Below, piece after piece: positions 26,581-34,807 of a stretch of DNA of 64,000 bases. The notes beneath the pieces are model-generated. The model saw only the letters and a list, made by a program, of their open reading frames with translations, had not been told where the DNA came from and made no database searches. The position numbers were made by a program, and so were the translations under genes. Position 1 is the stretch's first letter, and each line of letters opens with the position of its first letter. Source of the DNA: CAZTAO01 sp964611645 (GTDB taxonomy: Bacteria > Armatimonadota > UBA5829); the NCBI GenBank assembly GCA_964611645.1, contig CAZTAO010000008.1, positions 62,001 to 126,000 on the forward strand, written 5' to 3'.

Positions 26581-27658
26581 AGAGTTCAGAGACCGTGAGA
26601 TGGTACAGACCATTGCCGAGCGGATGCGCTTGATCGAGTCTGGGCCGGCGACGATAATGGAAGTCTGCGGCACGCACACTATGTCTGCCGCAAGGTTCGG
26701 GATCAGGTCGCTGCTTCCGGAGGGCGTGAGGCTGGTGTCTGGCCCTGGTTGTCCTGTCTGTGTGACAGATCAACAGGACATCGACGCCTACCTGGCCCTG
26801 GGAGAGGTTCCCGGCACTGTCCTGGTGTCTTTCGGCGATATGCTGAGGGTGCCGGGAACCAACACTTCGCTGGAACGCCAAAGAGCTTTGGGCCTGGACA
26901 TTCGCATCATCTACTCGCCTTTGGATTCAGTAGACATCGCGGCTCAGGAACCGGACAAGCAGGTGGTTTTCTTCGGGGTCGGATTCGAGACGACCATGCC
27001 GGCCATTGCGCTGGCAATCGCGACGGCCGCAGAACGCAAGCTTACCAACTTCTCCGTCTACTGCGTTCACAAGACCATGCCCAACGCCCTCCGTGCGCTG
27101 CTGATGAGCGGCGAAGTCAAGGTCACGGGGCTTCTGCTTCCCGGGCACGTTACTACCATCATCGGCGCCGACGCCTACGACTTCATCGCCGATGAGTTCC
27201 ACGTGCCGTGCGCCGTAACGGGCTTCGAGCCGGTGGATATGATGCTGGGGATAGAATCGGTCTTGAAGCAGCACGCTGCCGGAGAGGCCCGGATCGACAA
27301 TATGTACCGAAGGGTAGTGACAAAGGCGGCGAACCCACTGGCTTCAAAGCTGCTGGATAAGGTGTTCGAGGCCTGCGATGTGCAGTGGCGAGGTTTGGGC
27401 ACTATCCCTATGAGCGGGGTCTGCATTCGAGATGAGTTCTCGGCTTACGATGCAAAGAAGCGCTTCCCGGAGCAGGTTGCTTCAGTGCCGCCTGCGTGTG
27501 AGACGGCGTGCCTGTGCGGAGATGTGCTGCGCGGTGCGATCCTGCCCAGCGACTGCCCACTCTTTGGCACAGCCTGCACCCCAACAGACCCGATAGGGCC
27601 GTGTATGGTCTCAAGCGAAGGCGCCTGCGCCGCCGCATACCGATATGGAGGAATGTAG
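26567..27658 (+). CDS. hypD: Hydrogenase formation protein HypD
   Basis: This 363-residue Fe-S protein scaffolds the Fe(CN)2CO assembly with HypC. Conserved elements are visible: EVCGTHT (catalytic Cys), SGPGCPVCVT, GFETTMPAIA, and the C-terminal cluster-binding cysteines CETACLCGDVLRG and CPLFGTACTP. The length matches the family. The ATG is within hypC and hypE follows immediately, so hypF-C-D-E form one operon. Confidence 0.97.
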   Translation: MKYSEEFRDREMVQTIAERMRLIESGPATIMEVCGTHTMSAARFGIRSLLPEGVRLVSGPGCPVCVTDQQDIDAYLALGEVPGTVLVSFGDMLRVPGTNTSLERQRALGLDIRIIYSPLDSVDIAAQEPDKQVVFFGVGFETTMPAIALAIATAAERKLTNFSVYCVHKTMPNALRALLMSGEVKVTGLLLPGHVTTIIGADAYDFIADEFHVPCAVTGFEPVDMMLGIESVLKQHAAGEARIDNMYRRVVTKAANPLASKLLDKVFEACDVQWRGLGTIPMSGVCIRDEFSAYDAKKRFPEQVASVPPACETACLCGDVLRGAILPSDCPLFGTACTPTDPIGPCMVSSEGACAAAYRYGGM

Positions 27659-28672
27659 ATGACACAAGGCGAGTCCGCAAGGGTGCTGCTAAGCCACGGA
27701 GCCGGTGGCAAGGCCATGACCCAGTTGATAGAGAAAGTCTTCCTTGCCAGCTACGGCTCAAGACAGACCACCGGCGATGACAGCGCGGTGATCGATGTCG
27801 AGGCAGGACAGATCGCGTTTACCACAGACTCGTTCGTCGTTGACCCGATCTTCTTCCCAGGCGCGGACATTGGGCGGTTGGCTGTCTGTGGGACGGTCAA
27901 TGACCTCCTCACCGCCGCCGCCAAGCCTCTGGGGCTATCGGTGTCATTCATCATCGAGGAAGGCCTTGAGATGACGACGCTGGAGCGGGTTGCGCGGTCC
28001 ATTCGGGAGGCAGCCGAAGAAGCAGGAGTTCAGGTGCTGACTGGCGACACCAAAGTCGTTCCGAGGGGCTCAGCCGACAAGATCTTCGTGACAACGGCCG
28101 GGGTGGGGCGCGTGTTGAGGCAGGGGGTCTCCGGCTCCGCTGCGAAGCCAGGTGACAGGGTGATCCTCACCGGCAGCCTGGGGGACCATGGGACTGCTGT
28201 TATGCTGACGCGCGCGAACCTTCTGGAGAACGAGGTCATCAAGAGCGACGCTGCGCCATTGGTAGATATCGTTCTTGGTTTGCTGGAGGCGGGCTGTGCG
28301 GTTCATACCATGCGAGACCCGACGCGCGGCGGAATAGCTGCTTCCCTCAACGAGATCGCTCACCAGTCCGGCGTGTCCATTGTCATCGAGGAGACCGCCA
28401 TTCCGGTGAAGCCGGCCGTGGCTGCCGCGTGTGAGGCCCTTGGGCTGGATGTTCTGCAGGTGGCTAACGAAGGCAAGATGATCCTGGTTGTTGCTCCGGA
28501 AGACGCCGACAGAGCCCTTGAGATAGTCCGAAACAGCCGATACGGCGAAGATGCCGCAATAATCGGGGAAGTCCTGGCGGCTCCGCAGTCCCGGGTCCAG
28601 GTGAAGACCTCCCTCGGTACCAGCCGAATCCTCGATATGCCCGCGGGAGAAATGCTCCCCAGAATCTGCTGA
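27659..28672 (+). CDS. hypE: Hydrogenase maturation protein HypE
   Basis: This 337-residue protein ends with the required PRIC C-terminus, whose terminal Cys carries the thiocarbamate that is dehydrated to thiocyanate. The PurM-like fold is shown by LSHGAGGKAM, TGDDSAVID, MRDPTRGGIAASLNEIA, and GDTKVV. It receives the carbamoyl group from HypF. The start codon overlaps the last base of hypD's stop region by none, separated only by adjacency. No hypA or hypB follows; transcription ends at a hairpin downstream. Confidence 0.97.
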   Translation: MTQGESARVLLSHGAGGKAMTQLIEKVFLASYGSRQTTGDDSAVIDVEAGQIAFTTDSFVVDPIFFPGADIGRLAVCGTVNDLLTAAAKPLGLSVSFIIEEGLEMTTLERVARSIREAAEEAGVQVLTGDTKVVPRGSADKIFVTTAGVGRVLRQGVSGSAAKPGDRVILTGSLGDHGTAVMLTRANLLENEVIKSDAAPLVDIVLGLLEAGCAVHTMRDPTRGGIAASLNEIAHQSGVSIVIEETAIPVKPAVAAACEALGLDVLQVANEGKMILVVAPEDADRALEIVRNSRYGEDAAIIGEVLAAPQSRVQVKTSLGTSRILDMPAGEMLPRIC

Positions 28673-28705
28673 TTCTCACAGACACCGGGAACACGAGACA
28701 CAAAG

Positions 28706-28742
28706 AAACGGGCCGGGGTAGGTAGAACCCCCGGCCCGTTTT
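28706..28742. terminator. Bidirectional intrinsic terminator between hypE and hydrogenase operon
   Basis: A 13-bp stem AAACGGGCCGGGG/CCCCGGCCCGTTT (28706-28718 with 28729-28741) with a 10-base loop and T-run on the plus side and A-run on the other. It serves both convergent operons. Confidence 0.88.
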
Positions 28743-28791
28743 CCGTTTGGCTAGTATTGCAGTCTAGCCGATCGGATGGTCAGGCCCTTGG

Positions 28792-30318
28792 TCACACTTC
28801 ACACGTATGCTCGTGGGTGTGAGCGTGTGTGTGAGTGTGGCTCTCGCCATCACCGTGGCTGTGAGTGTAGACCTCTTCTTCCCCGTGGTAATGGCCAATC
28901 GTGAATATCTTCGCGTTCTCCGCCGGCCGCATAACATGGACCGCGCAGGAGAGACACGGGTCGAAGGAGTGGATTACTCTCAACACTTCGACCGGTTCGG
29001 CTAAATTGCCCACTGGCGTGCCGATCAGGGCTTCCTCGATGGGTCCTCGCTTGCCTGCACCGTCCCTGGGGGACGCGTTCCAGCAGGTGGGAGTGATGAT
29101 CTGGTACTTTGAGATCTTCTTGTTGGCTATCTGCACCCAATGGCCGATTGCGCCTCTGGGAGCTTCAGTGAGACCGTATGCCGTTGCGGATGTTGGCACT
29201 TCGGCAGACTGCCGAGAACTCTGGCCAACCACCAACTGCCCGACCCACGTGTTCATGGCCTGCGCTACCTTGAGAGCCTCGTAGGCGCGAGCTGCGTGGC
29301 GGTCCATGACGGATATTCCGTTCTGATAGTCGCCGTTCGCCCACATTCTGGCCAGCGGACCAGCCTCAAATGGGGCGCCATTGTAGCGCGGTGCTTTGAG
29401 CCAGGAATAGGCGTCGGCTTTCGGATACTGAGGCTGAGTCAACCCTCCGGCCGGCTTGAGGTTGTCTGTGCTGTTGGCATACCAGGAGTATTTCACCTGC
29501 TCCGCAATCGCATTTACATCGACGGGCTGAACCGTCTTGGATCCGTTTACTGAGAATCCACGCTTGAGCAGTTTGGTCGTGCCGGCGGAATCCTGGTCAA
29601 ACACGCCGTAGGACAGCAGATTCCCATGGCCGCGGCCTATGGAGTAGTAGTCGGAGTAGATGCCCGCGAGCGCCTCAACATCAGGGATGTACACGTTCTT
29701 GATGAACGGTATCAGTTCGGCGAGATACGCTTTGACCTTGTCTTTCCTGGCCTGCGTGACCTTGGTGGACACGCCACCGGGGATCAGTGTTGCAGGGTGC
29801 GGCATCATCGCGCCGAAGATGGCGCCCATCTGGTGAGCTTTGCGCCGCATATCCAGCGCTTGCACATAATGACCAACCAGAACATTGGTCGTGGCCTGGT
29901 CTATCCTCTTGTCGGCTCCCCAGCTAGGCTGCCAGGGCGGCATGTCTGGTCCGTCCAGGAAGTCCTGCGCTGCCAGATGGTAGAAATGCAGGATGTGCGA
30001 CTGGACGAAGTTAGACGCAAGTATCAGGTTGCGACCAATTCTTCCGTTGCTGGGTGGCGTGACTCTGCACGCCGCGTCCAGAGCTTGGACTGCGGCAAGC
30101 CCGTGAGAGACGGGGCAAACGCCGCAGACTCTTTCAGTTATGTGCTGGGCATCGAAAGGATGCCGGTTGATTAGCAGGGTCTCAAACCCGCGGAACAGGG
30201 TTCCGGTGGCTTTTGCGTCCACTACCTGCTGGACGCCGCCGACGGTGTCCACAGTGACTTCTATCTTGAGGTGTCCCTCTATCCTGGTTACAGGGTCAAT
30301 TGTCGATATGGTAGCCAT
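28792..30318 (-). CDS. [NiFe] hydrogenase large subunit with His-rich C-terminal extension
   Basis: This 508-residue protein binds the Ni-Fe active site through RVCGVCP near residue 63 and DPCLSCAVH near residue 450. Maturation proteases normally cut after that His. Here about 45 residues follow instead of the usual 15 or so, and the last 33 contain ten His residues alternating with Thr, Ser or Ala. The N-terminus IDPVTRIEGHL is typical. It lies 21 bases after the small subunit gene. The small subunit's Tat signal implies export as a complex; group 1 is likely, the exact subgroup unsure. Confidence 0.95.
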   Translation of the reverse strand: MATISTIDPVTRIEGHLKIEVTVDTVGGVQQVVDAKATGTLFRGFETLLINRHPFDAQHITERVCGVCPVSHGLAAVQALDAACRVTPPSNGRIGRNLILASNFVQSHILHFYHLAAQDFLDGPDMPPWQPSWGADKRIDQATTNVLVGHYVQALDMRRKAHQMGAIFGAMMPHPATLIPGGVSTKVTQARKDKVKAYLAELIPFIKNVYIPDVEALAGIYSDYYSIGRGHGNLLSYGVFDQDSAGTTKLLKRGFSVNGSKTVQPVDVNAIAEQVKYSWYANSTDNLKPAGGLTQPQYPKADAYSWLKAPRYNGAPFEAGPLARMWANGDYQNGISVMDRHAARAYEALKVAQAMNTWVGQLVVGQSSRQSAEVPTSATAYGLTEAPRGAIGHWVQIANKKISKYQIITPTCWNASPRDGAGKRGPIEEALIGTPVGNLAEPVEVLRVIHSFDPCLSCAVHVMRPAENAKIFTIGHYHGEEEVYTHSHGDGESHTHTHAHTHEHTCEV

Positions 30319-30339
30319 CTCTGTATCTCCTTACCTGTT

Positions 30340-31239
30340 TCAGTCTTCCCGATGCATATAGAACGGCTGGGTGCCTGGGAATGTCGGGTTGGAGCATCCG
30401 ATGCAGATCGCATCGTTCTCGACGCACCATGCTGTGCCGCCATTCCACTTTCTGGTTGGGCACCAGTTTGTGGTCTCTATCCCCTGGCAGCCCTTCTCTC
30501 TGAGACAGTCGCCACCTCTCGTCGTCCCTGGAGGGAGAATGGCGTGTTCGTTGCGTGGGCAGCGGGAATGCACCGTGTAAGCAAATACCGGGGTGGGTCT
30601 TCCGTATGCGTCCAGGGAGATTCTCTTGCCGAGGAGAATCATCGTTATCGCCCAGACTATGGCGTCCGGGTGAGCGGGGCAGCCCGCAAGGTTGATGGTC
30701 TGAATGCCCGTTACAGCCTTGACACTCTTGATGCCGGTGACGTTCGGACCTGCTGCGGGAATGCCTCCAAACGAGGAGCATGTGCCCACACAGACGACTG
30801 CCAAGGCCTTTGGCGCTAGGTCTTTGATTGCCTGCTCAAAGGTTACCTCGACCCCGTTGTATGTCCATGCCATGCATGCGGCGCCGCCGAACGCGGTGGG
30901 CACGCCGCCCTCAACGACCAGCACGAAGTTGCCGGAGTTGTAAACCTGCTCGAGTTCCGCCACCGCATCCTGGCCGGCCAGGGCCATGATCTGCGGGTGG
31001 TAGACCAAGTTGACGTAGTTGACTATCGTGTCTGCTGCGGTCGTCGGGGCAGTTCCCGATATTCTGTTCAGGAACGACACCGAGCAGCCGGTGCAGGAGG
31101 CACCCTGCAGCCATATCACTGACGGCGCTGCAGGGTTGGCCAGGGCTTCCTCTAGCTGGCCTAGTTCTGTTGCAGATATCCCCAGCACGGTTGCCGAGAC
31201 TCCGCATATCTTCAGGAAATCTCTGCGAGATACGTTCAT
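30340..31239 (-). CDS. [NiFe] hydrogenase small subunit with Tat signal
   Basis: The start is ATG 31239, preceded by GGAG. It gives MNVSRRDFLKICG, a twin-arginine signal, and a hydrophobic stretch to residue 40. The Fe-S cluster ligands are present: SCTGCS and CVGTC, GCPAHPDAIVW, HSRC...CLREKGC, NWCP and WCVENDAICIGC. The C-terminus ends soon after PTFPGTQPFY, with no membrane anchor, so the enzyme is probably soluble in the periplasm. It is encoded before the large subunit and overlaps the preceding small gene by 4 bases. Confidence 0.95.
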   Translation of the reverse strand: MNVSRRDFLKICGVSATVLGISATELGQLEEALANPAAPSVIWLQGASCTGCSVSFLNRISGTAPTTAADTIVNYVNLVYHPQIMALAGQDAVAELEQVYNSGNFVLVVEGGVPTAFGGAACMAWTYNGVEVTFEQAIKDLAPKALAVVCVGTCSSFGGIPAAGPNVTGIKSVKAVTGIQTINLAGCPAHPDAIVWAITMILLGKRISLDAYGRPTPVFAYTVHSRCPRNEHAILPPGTTRGGDCLREKGCQGIETTNWCPTRKWNGGTAWCVENDAICIGCSNPTFPGTQPFYMHRED

Positions 31240-31448
31240 TGTTCTTTCTCCATAGTGTCTTCTGACATTACGTCGTACTCCTGCAGTTGTTTGCAGGCTT
31301 TTGGAAAACACGCTGCCTTCTTTGTCGGTTCGAGATCGTTGGGTTCGCTGAGAATTCTGCCGATCCCGCCCGCGAATCCCAGCAAGGTTGGTAATGTCCT
31401 TGCGAGTCCACGGAAACTCTCATGCAGCATTTCTCTACGATCCATCAT
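31236..31448 (-). CDS. Small unknown protein in hydrogenase operon
   Basis: This 70-residue protein begins MMDRREMLHESFRGLA, has a hydrophobic stretch (LPTLLGFAGGIGRIL), and a cysteine pair in CFPKAC. It resembles no family I know. It lies between the maturation protease and the small subunit, with a 4-base ATGA overlap to the latter. That position suggests a hydrogenase accessory or a small electron-transfer-related subunit. The DRRE sequence is only loosely like a twin-arginine motif. Confidence 0.65.
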   Translation of the reverse strand: MMDRREMLHESFRGLARTLPTLLGFAGGIGRILSEPNDLEPTKKAACFPKACKQLQEYDVMSEDTMEKEQ

Positions 31449-31577
31449 GCTTACCTCCTCGTTTCTCTCGCCGCACCTCTAGTGCCTGGTGTTGGAAGAA
31501 CGCTATGGAATGATAGCTGTAACAACCTATATGAAGATTCCGCTTTTCGCGGGATCGGTAATCGCATTGCACAAAAC

Positions 31578-32123
31578 TCATGCAGTAACCATCTCTTTCA
31601 GGGGTTTTCCAGCGCTCCTTCTGGTCTGAGCGACGTATTCGTCTTGCCACCGCTTCACAATCTGGCTCGCTGCCTTCGTGACAGTAGGCAACGATGCCTC
31701 CACTGACGGAGACAGTTCCAAGCTGTAGTCTATGCTCTCGGGTTCAACCCCTATCATAGCTATTCGTGGAGCCTTGTGGCCCGGCAGGAATCTCAGGGCA
31801 GCCTGCAAGTTCACCTCGTGAAGCGAGTTCCTCACCTTGGCTTCCGCTACGTCGTCAAGCCCGAAGGTATATACCGTTCCTGGAACCCCGCCGGCTTCCA
31901 TTGCATCTATCCCTATTATCATGTCGGCCCATTCTATGAGGTCTAGAGCATCCAGGACTGCGGTACCTACCTCGGCTACCTTGACTCCGCCCAGCTTTTC
32001 AGCTTTGATTGCCTTGACCGCGTGTATTCCAACGCCGTCGTCTCTCAGAAGCTCGTTTCCCAGCCCTGCTATCAGTATTCGCGGTCTTCTCCGCCGTGGT
32101 CCGGGTTTAACTCTATTTCCCAT
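31578..32123 (-). CDS. [NiFe] hydrogenase maturation endopeptidase (HyaD family)
   Basis: This 181-residue protease has ILIAGLGNELLRDDGVG near residue 20, IIGIDAMEAGG near 70, and NSLHEVNLQAAL near 105, giving the Glu, Asp and His that bind nickel in the substrate large subunit. It cleaves the C-terminal propeptide after Ni insertion. It is the first gene of the hydrogenase operon; no convincing promoter was found in the sequence before it. Confidence 0.93.
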   Translation of the reverse strand: MGNRVKPGPRRRRPRILIAGLGNELLRDDGVGIHAVKAIKAEKLGGVKVAEVGTAVLDALDLIEWADMIIGIDAMEAGGVPGTVYTFGLDDVAEAKVRNSLHEVNLQAALRFLPGHKAPRIAMIGVEPESIDYSLELSPSVEASLPTVTKAASQIVKRWQDEYVAQTRRSAGKPLKEMVTA

Positions 32124-32591
32124 TCAGGCCAACTCCCTGGCTTTACCCCGCATACCCCTGTATGCTGATTGGTATACATGATTGACGACGCCACTATACA
32201 CATTAGTTCCATATGTGGATATATTCTAAGTAAGTATTTTTGGAGAATATCGCGCCACTGGTTCTGAGTAGGCCCACTGGCCATTTCGAAGCACGGGCAG
32301 ATAGAGGAACTGCCCTTCGATATGCCGCCTTTCGCAATTCCACTGCGCTACGTTGCCCGCGGCCAACGGCTCGTTCCTCGCGGCTACTCAGGGCTGGTGG
32401 AAAGGGTGTGCGCGCAGAACAATTCACACCACGCGCGTTGACGCAACTGTTCAGTGTTGGCGAGTACATGTCATGCTGAACTTGTTTCAGCCGCTGGCGC
32501 GTCTCGACGAGCATCTGGCATTGAGCGCGAACAGACCCTGAAACAAGTTCAGGGTGACGGTTTACTCTCACGCAAACTGAACAGTCGCGCG
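32124..32591. other. Non-coding region with repeats
   Basis: This gap has no convincing gene. It holds an imperfect inverted repeat at 32289-32320 (TTCGAAGCACGGGCAG with CTGCCCTTCGA), a stretch of GC-rich sequence to 32420, and a REPIN-like element at 32464-32559 with an AT-rich ATATTCTAAGTAAGTATT block at 32220-32240. Confidence 0.6.
32464..32559. repeat. REPIN-like element
   Basis: CATGCTGAA-CTTGT-TTCAG arm, a spacer containing GCGCGTCTCGACGAGCATCT, then CCCTGAA-ACAAG-TTCAGGG. The spacer is like that in the reversed copy at 44246. Confidence 0.85.
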
Positions 32592-32621
32592 TTGACACTG
32601 CCGGCGTATCGGTTGTATACT
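32592..32621 (+). promoter_or_regulatory. Promoter of STAS gene
   Basis: TTGACA at 32592-32597, an 18-base spacer and TATACT at 32616-32621. GGAGG at 32632-32636 then supports the TTG start at 32646. Confidence 0.75.
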
Positions 32622-32645
32622 CTCATTAGCCGGAGGTTTCTAGCT

Positions 32646-33002
32646 TTGGAGAATATCAGACTCGAATCCGAGATTGTCTTTGTCGACGACGTTGAAGTCC
32701 TGAAGCTGAAGGGCGAGATTGACGTGTACACTGCGCCCGATCTCAAGACTGTGGTTGCGGGTATGCTGGCTGAGGATATCGACCACCTTATCATCGACAT
32801 GACGCTGGTCTCGTATATGGACAGCAGCGCGTTCGGGGTGCTTTTGGGCGCTTTGAAGACGCTGAAGCCCAAAGGTGGCACTGTCTGCCTTTCGGGCTGC
32901 AGCGCTACGATCGAGAAGATTCTCGGGCTGACAAAGCTGAATACCGTTTTCGCCGTTCACAAGACAGTTCAAGAGGCTGTGGCGTCCACAAAGCAAGCCT
33001 GA
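32646..33002 (+). CDS. STAS-domain anti-sigma factor antagonist
   Basis: This 118-residue protein has the SpoIIAA/RsbV fold: VEVLKLKGEIDVYTAPDLK and IDMTLVSYMDSSAFGVLLGALK, where a Ser of DSSA is the phosphorylation site used in partner switching. It would bind an anti-sigma factor when unphosphorylated; no kinase is nearby. The TTG start is preferred over an earlier in-frame codon, because GGAGG lies at the right distance and the promoter ends just before it. Confidence 0.9.
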   Translation: MENIRLESEIVFVDDVEVLKLKGEIDVYTAPDLKTVVAGMLAEDIDHLIIDMTLVSYMDSSAFGVLLGALKTLKPKGGTVCLSGCSATIEKILGLTKLNTVFAVHKTVQEAVASTKQA

Positions 33003-33099
33003 GAGCCTCATACAGACCCGGCGCCGCAATCTTCGGCGGCTAATCGCCCACCGGGCGCGCGGCCCCGGCGGATTATTCACGCAGGGGATCACCTGACAA

Positions 33100-34734
33100 T
33101 TGATAGTCGATGTTGATGTACTCGTTCTTGGCACCGGGATTGCGGGGCTGAGCTTCGCCATCCGGGCATCGCAGTTCGGCGACGTGGCGCTGGTCACCAA
33201 GAAGAGCGACACCGAGTCGAACACCAACTATGCCCAGGGCGGCATTGCAGCCGTTATGGACCCCAACGACACCTACGAATCCCACAAACACGACACCCTG
33301 GTCGCCGGCGCGTACTTGTGCCACGAAGATGCGGTTGATGTGTTGGTCCGCGAGGGACCGGACAGAATCCGCGAGCTTATCGACTTCGGAGTCCGCTTTA
33401 CCCAGAATCCATCCTCAGCCAATGATCTCCACCTTGACCTCGGCAGGGAAGGCGGCCACAGCGCCAGGCGCATTGTCCATGCTGCCGACCTTACTGGGAA
33501 GGAAGTCGAGCGGGCGCTCGTGTTCAAGGTCAAAGGCTCCAGCCGTATTCGTGTTTTCGAGCACAGCCACGCCATCGACCTGATTGTTAAAGAGGTCAAT
33601 GGGCGGCGAGTGTGCCTGGGCGCTCACGTGATGGACCCTGAGACGGGTGACGTTATGAGCTTTCGGTCAAAGGTGACAATGCTTGCCACGGGCGGCCTTG
33701 GCCGTGTCTACCTTCACACCACCAACCCCGAGATTGCGACGGGAGACGGTGTGGCGATGGCCTGCAGGGCTGGAGCGGTAATTGGCAACATGGAGTTTAT
33801 CCAGTTCCACCCGACTACCCTTTACCACGAAGACGCTCGATCCTTTCTGATCTCGGAGGCCGTGAGAGGAGAGGGCGGGGTGCTGCGGCTGAAGTCCGGC
33901 GAAGCCTTTATGGACAAATACCATCCCATGGGCAACCTCGCGCCGCGCGACATTGTTGCAAGGGCGATAGACGCCGAACTCAAGGCAAGCGGCGAGGAGT
34001 GCGTCTACCTGGACATCACCCACATCGCTTCGGAGAAGGTGAAAGGGCACTTCCCTAACATCTACGAGAAGTGCCTGTCTGTGAGCATCGATATTACCCG
34101 GGACTGGATTCCTATTGTCCCCGCGGCGCACTATTCCTGCGGCGGCGTTTTGTGCGACCTCGAGGGCAGGACAACCATCGATAACCTCTATGCCTGCGGC
34201 GAGGTGTCATGCACCGGTGTGCACGGAGCTAACAGGTTAGCCAGCAACTCTCTGCTTGAGGCGATTGTGTTCGCAAGGCGGGCAGCGCTGGATGCCAGTG
34301 CCAAGCTTGCCTCGATAGAACACTTGGAGATAGAAGACTACCCCGTGACATCGCACAACGAAAGGGTGGGTTCGGAGAAGATCCACGCTCTGGATCACGA
34401 CCTCAAGGCGGCTATGTGGGATTATGTCGGCATAGTGCGAAGCAACGAACGGCTCTCCAAGGCGCTCTCAGCTATCCACGAGGTCAAGGCGGAAGCCGAT
34501 GCGCTGTACTTCCACGGCAAGTTGGCGCCGGAGCTTCTCGAACTTCGAAACAAATCCCTGGCGGCAGAGCTCATATCCGTTTCCGCGCTATCTCGACACG
34601 AAAGCCGTGGTCTCCACTATACTGTGGACTACCCCGAACTGGACGATGCCAACTCCAAGCACGACACCCTTCTGAGAATGGACGCTAACAACGAACTGAG
34701 GCTGCAGAGCGGTTCTCAGCAGCCTCAGTCATAG
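33100..34734 (+). CDS. nadB: L-aspartate oxidase
   Basis: This 544-residue flavoprotein oxidises aspartate to iminoaspartate, the first step of NAD synthesis. It has the FAD-binding LVLGTGIAGLSFAIRA, NYAQGGIAAVM, HDTLVAGA, HSARRIVHAADLTG, LATGGLGRVYLHTTNP, and PAAHYSCGGV motifs, then a helical C-terminal domain with ALSRHESRGLHY. The start is TTG. NadA and NadC are not in this window. The last codons form a 10-bp hairpin. Confidence 0.95.
   Translation: MIVDVDVLVLGTGIAGLSFAIRASQFGDVALVTKKSDTESNTNYAQGGIAAVMDPNDTYESHKHDTLVAGAYLCHEDAVDVLVREGPDRIRELIDFGVRFTQNPSSANDLHLDLGREGGHSARRIVHAADLTGKEVERALVFKVKGSSRIRVFEHSHAIDLIVKEVNGRRVCLGAHVMDPETGDVMSFRSKVTMLATGGLGRVYLHTTNPEIATGDGVAMACRAGAVIGNMEFIQFHPTTLYHEDARSFLISEAVRGEGGVLRLKSGEAFMDKYHPMGNLAPRDIVARAIDAELKASGEECVYLDITHIASEKVKGHFPNIYEKCLSVSIDITRDWIPIVPAAHYSCGGVLCDLEGRTTIDNLYACGEVSCTGVHGANRLASNSLLEAIVFARRAALDASAKLASIEHLEIEDYPVTSHNERVGSEKIHALDHDLKAAMWDYVGIVRSNERLSKALSAIHEVKAEADALYFHGKLAPELLELRNKSLAAELISVSALSRHESRGLHYTVDYPELDDANSKHDTLLRMDANNELRLQSGSQQPQS
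34696..34728. terminator. Hairpin inside nadB 3' end
   Basis: CTGAGGCTGC (34696-34705) pairs perfectly with GCAGCCTCAG (34719-34728). It lies within the last coding codons and has no T-run, so termination is uncertain. Confidence 0.45.
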
Positions 34735-34807
34735 TCTTCCCCAGCATTCGTAATCCATCTTCACCCATCAGTGTGATGGTGTAGTTGTGTCCCGGGATGT
34801 CACTCCC

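Noticed and set aside
32241..32479. Short open frame in the hydrogenase-STAS gap
   Set aside because: Low-complexity, Arg/Ala-rich translation with no ribosome site, and it runs into the REPIN-like element.
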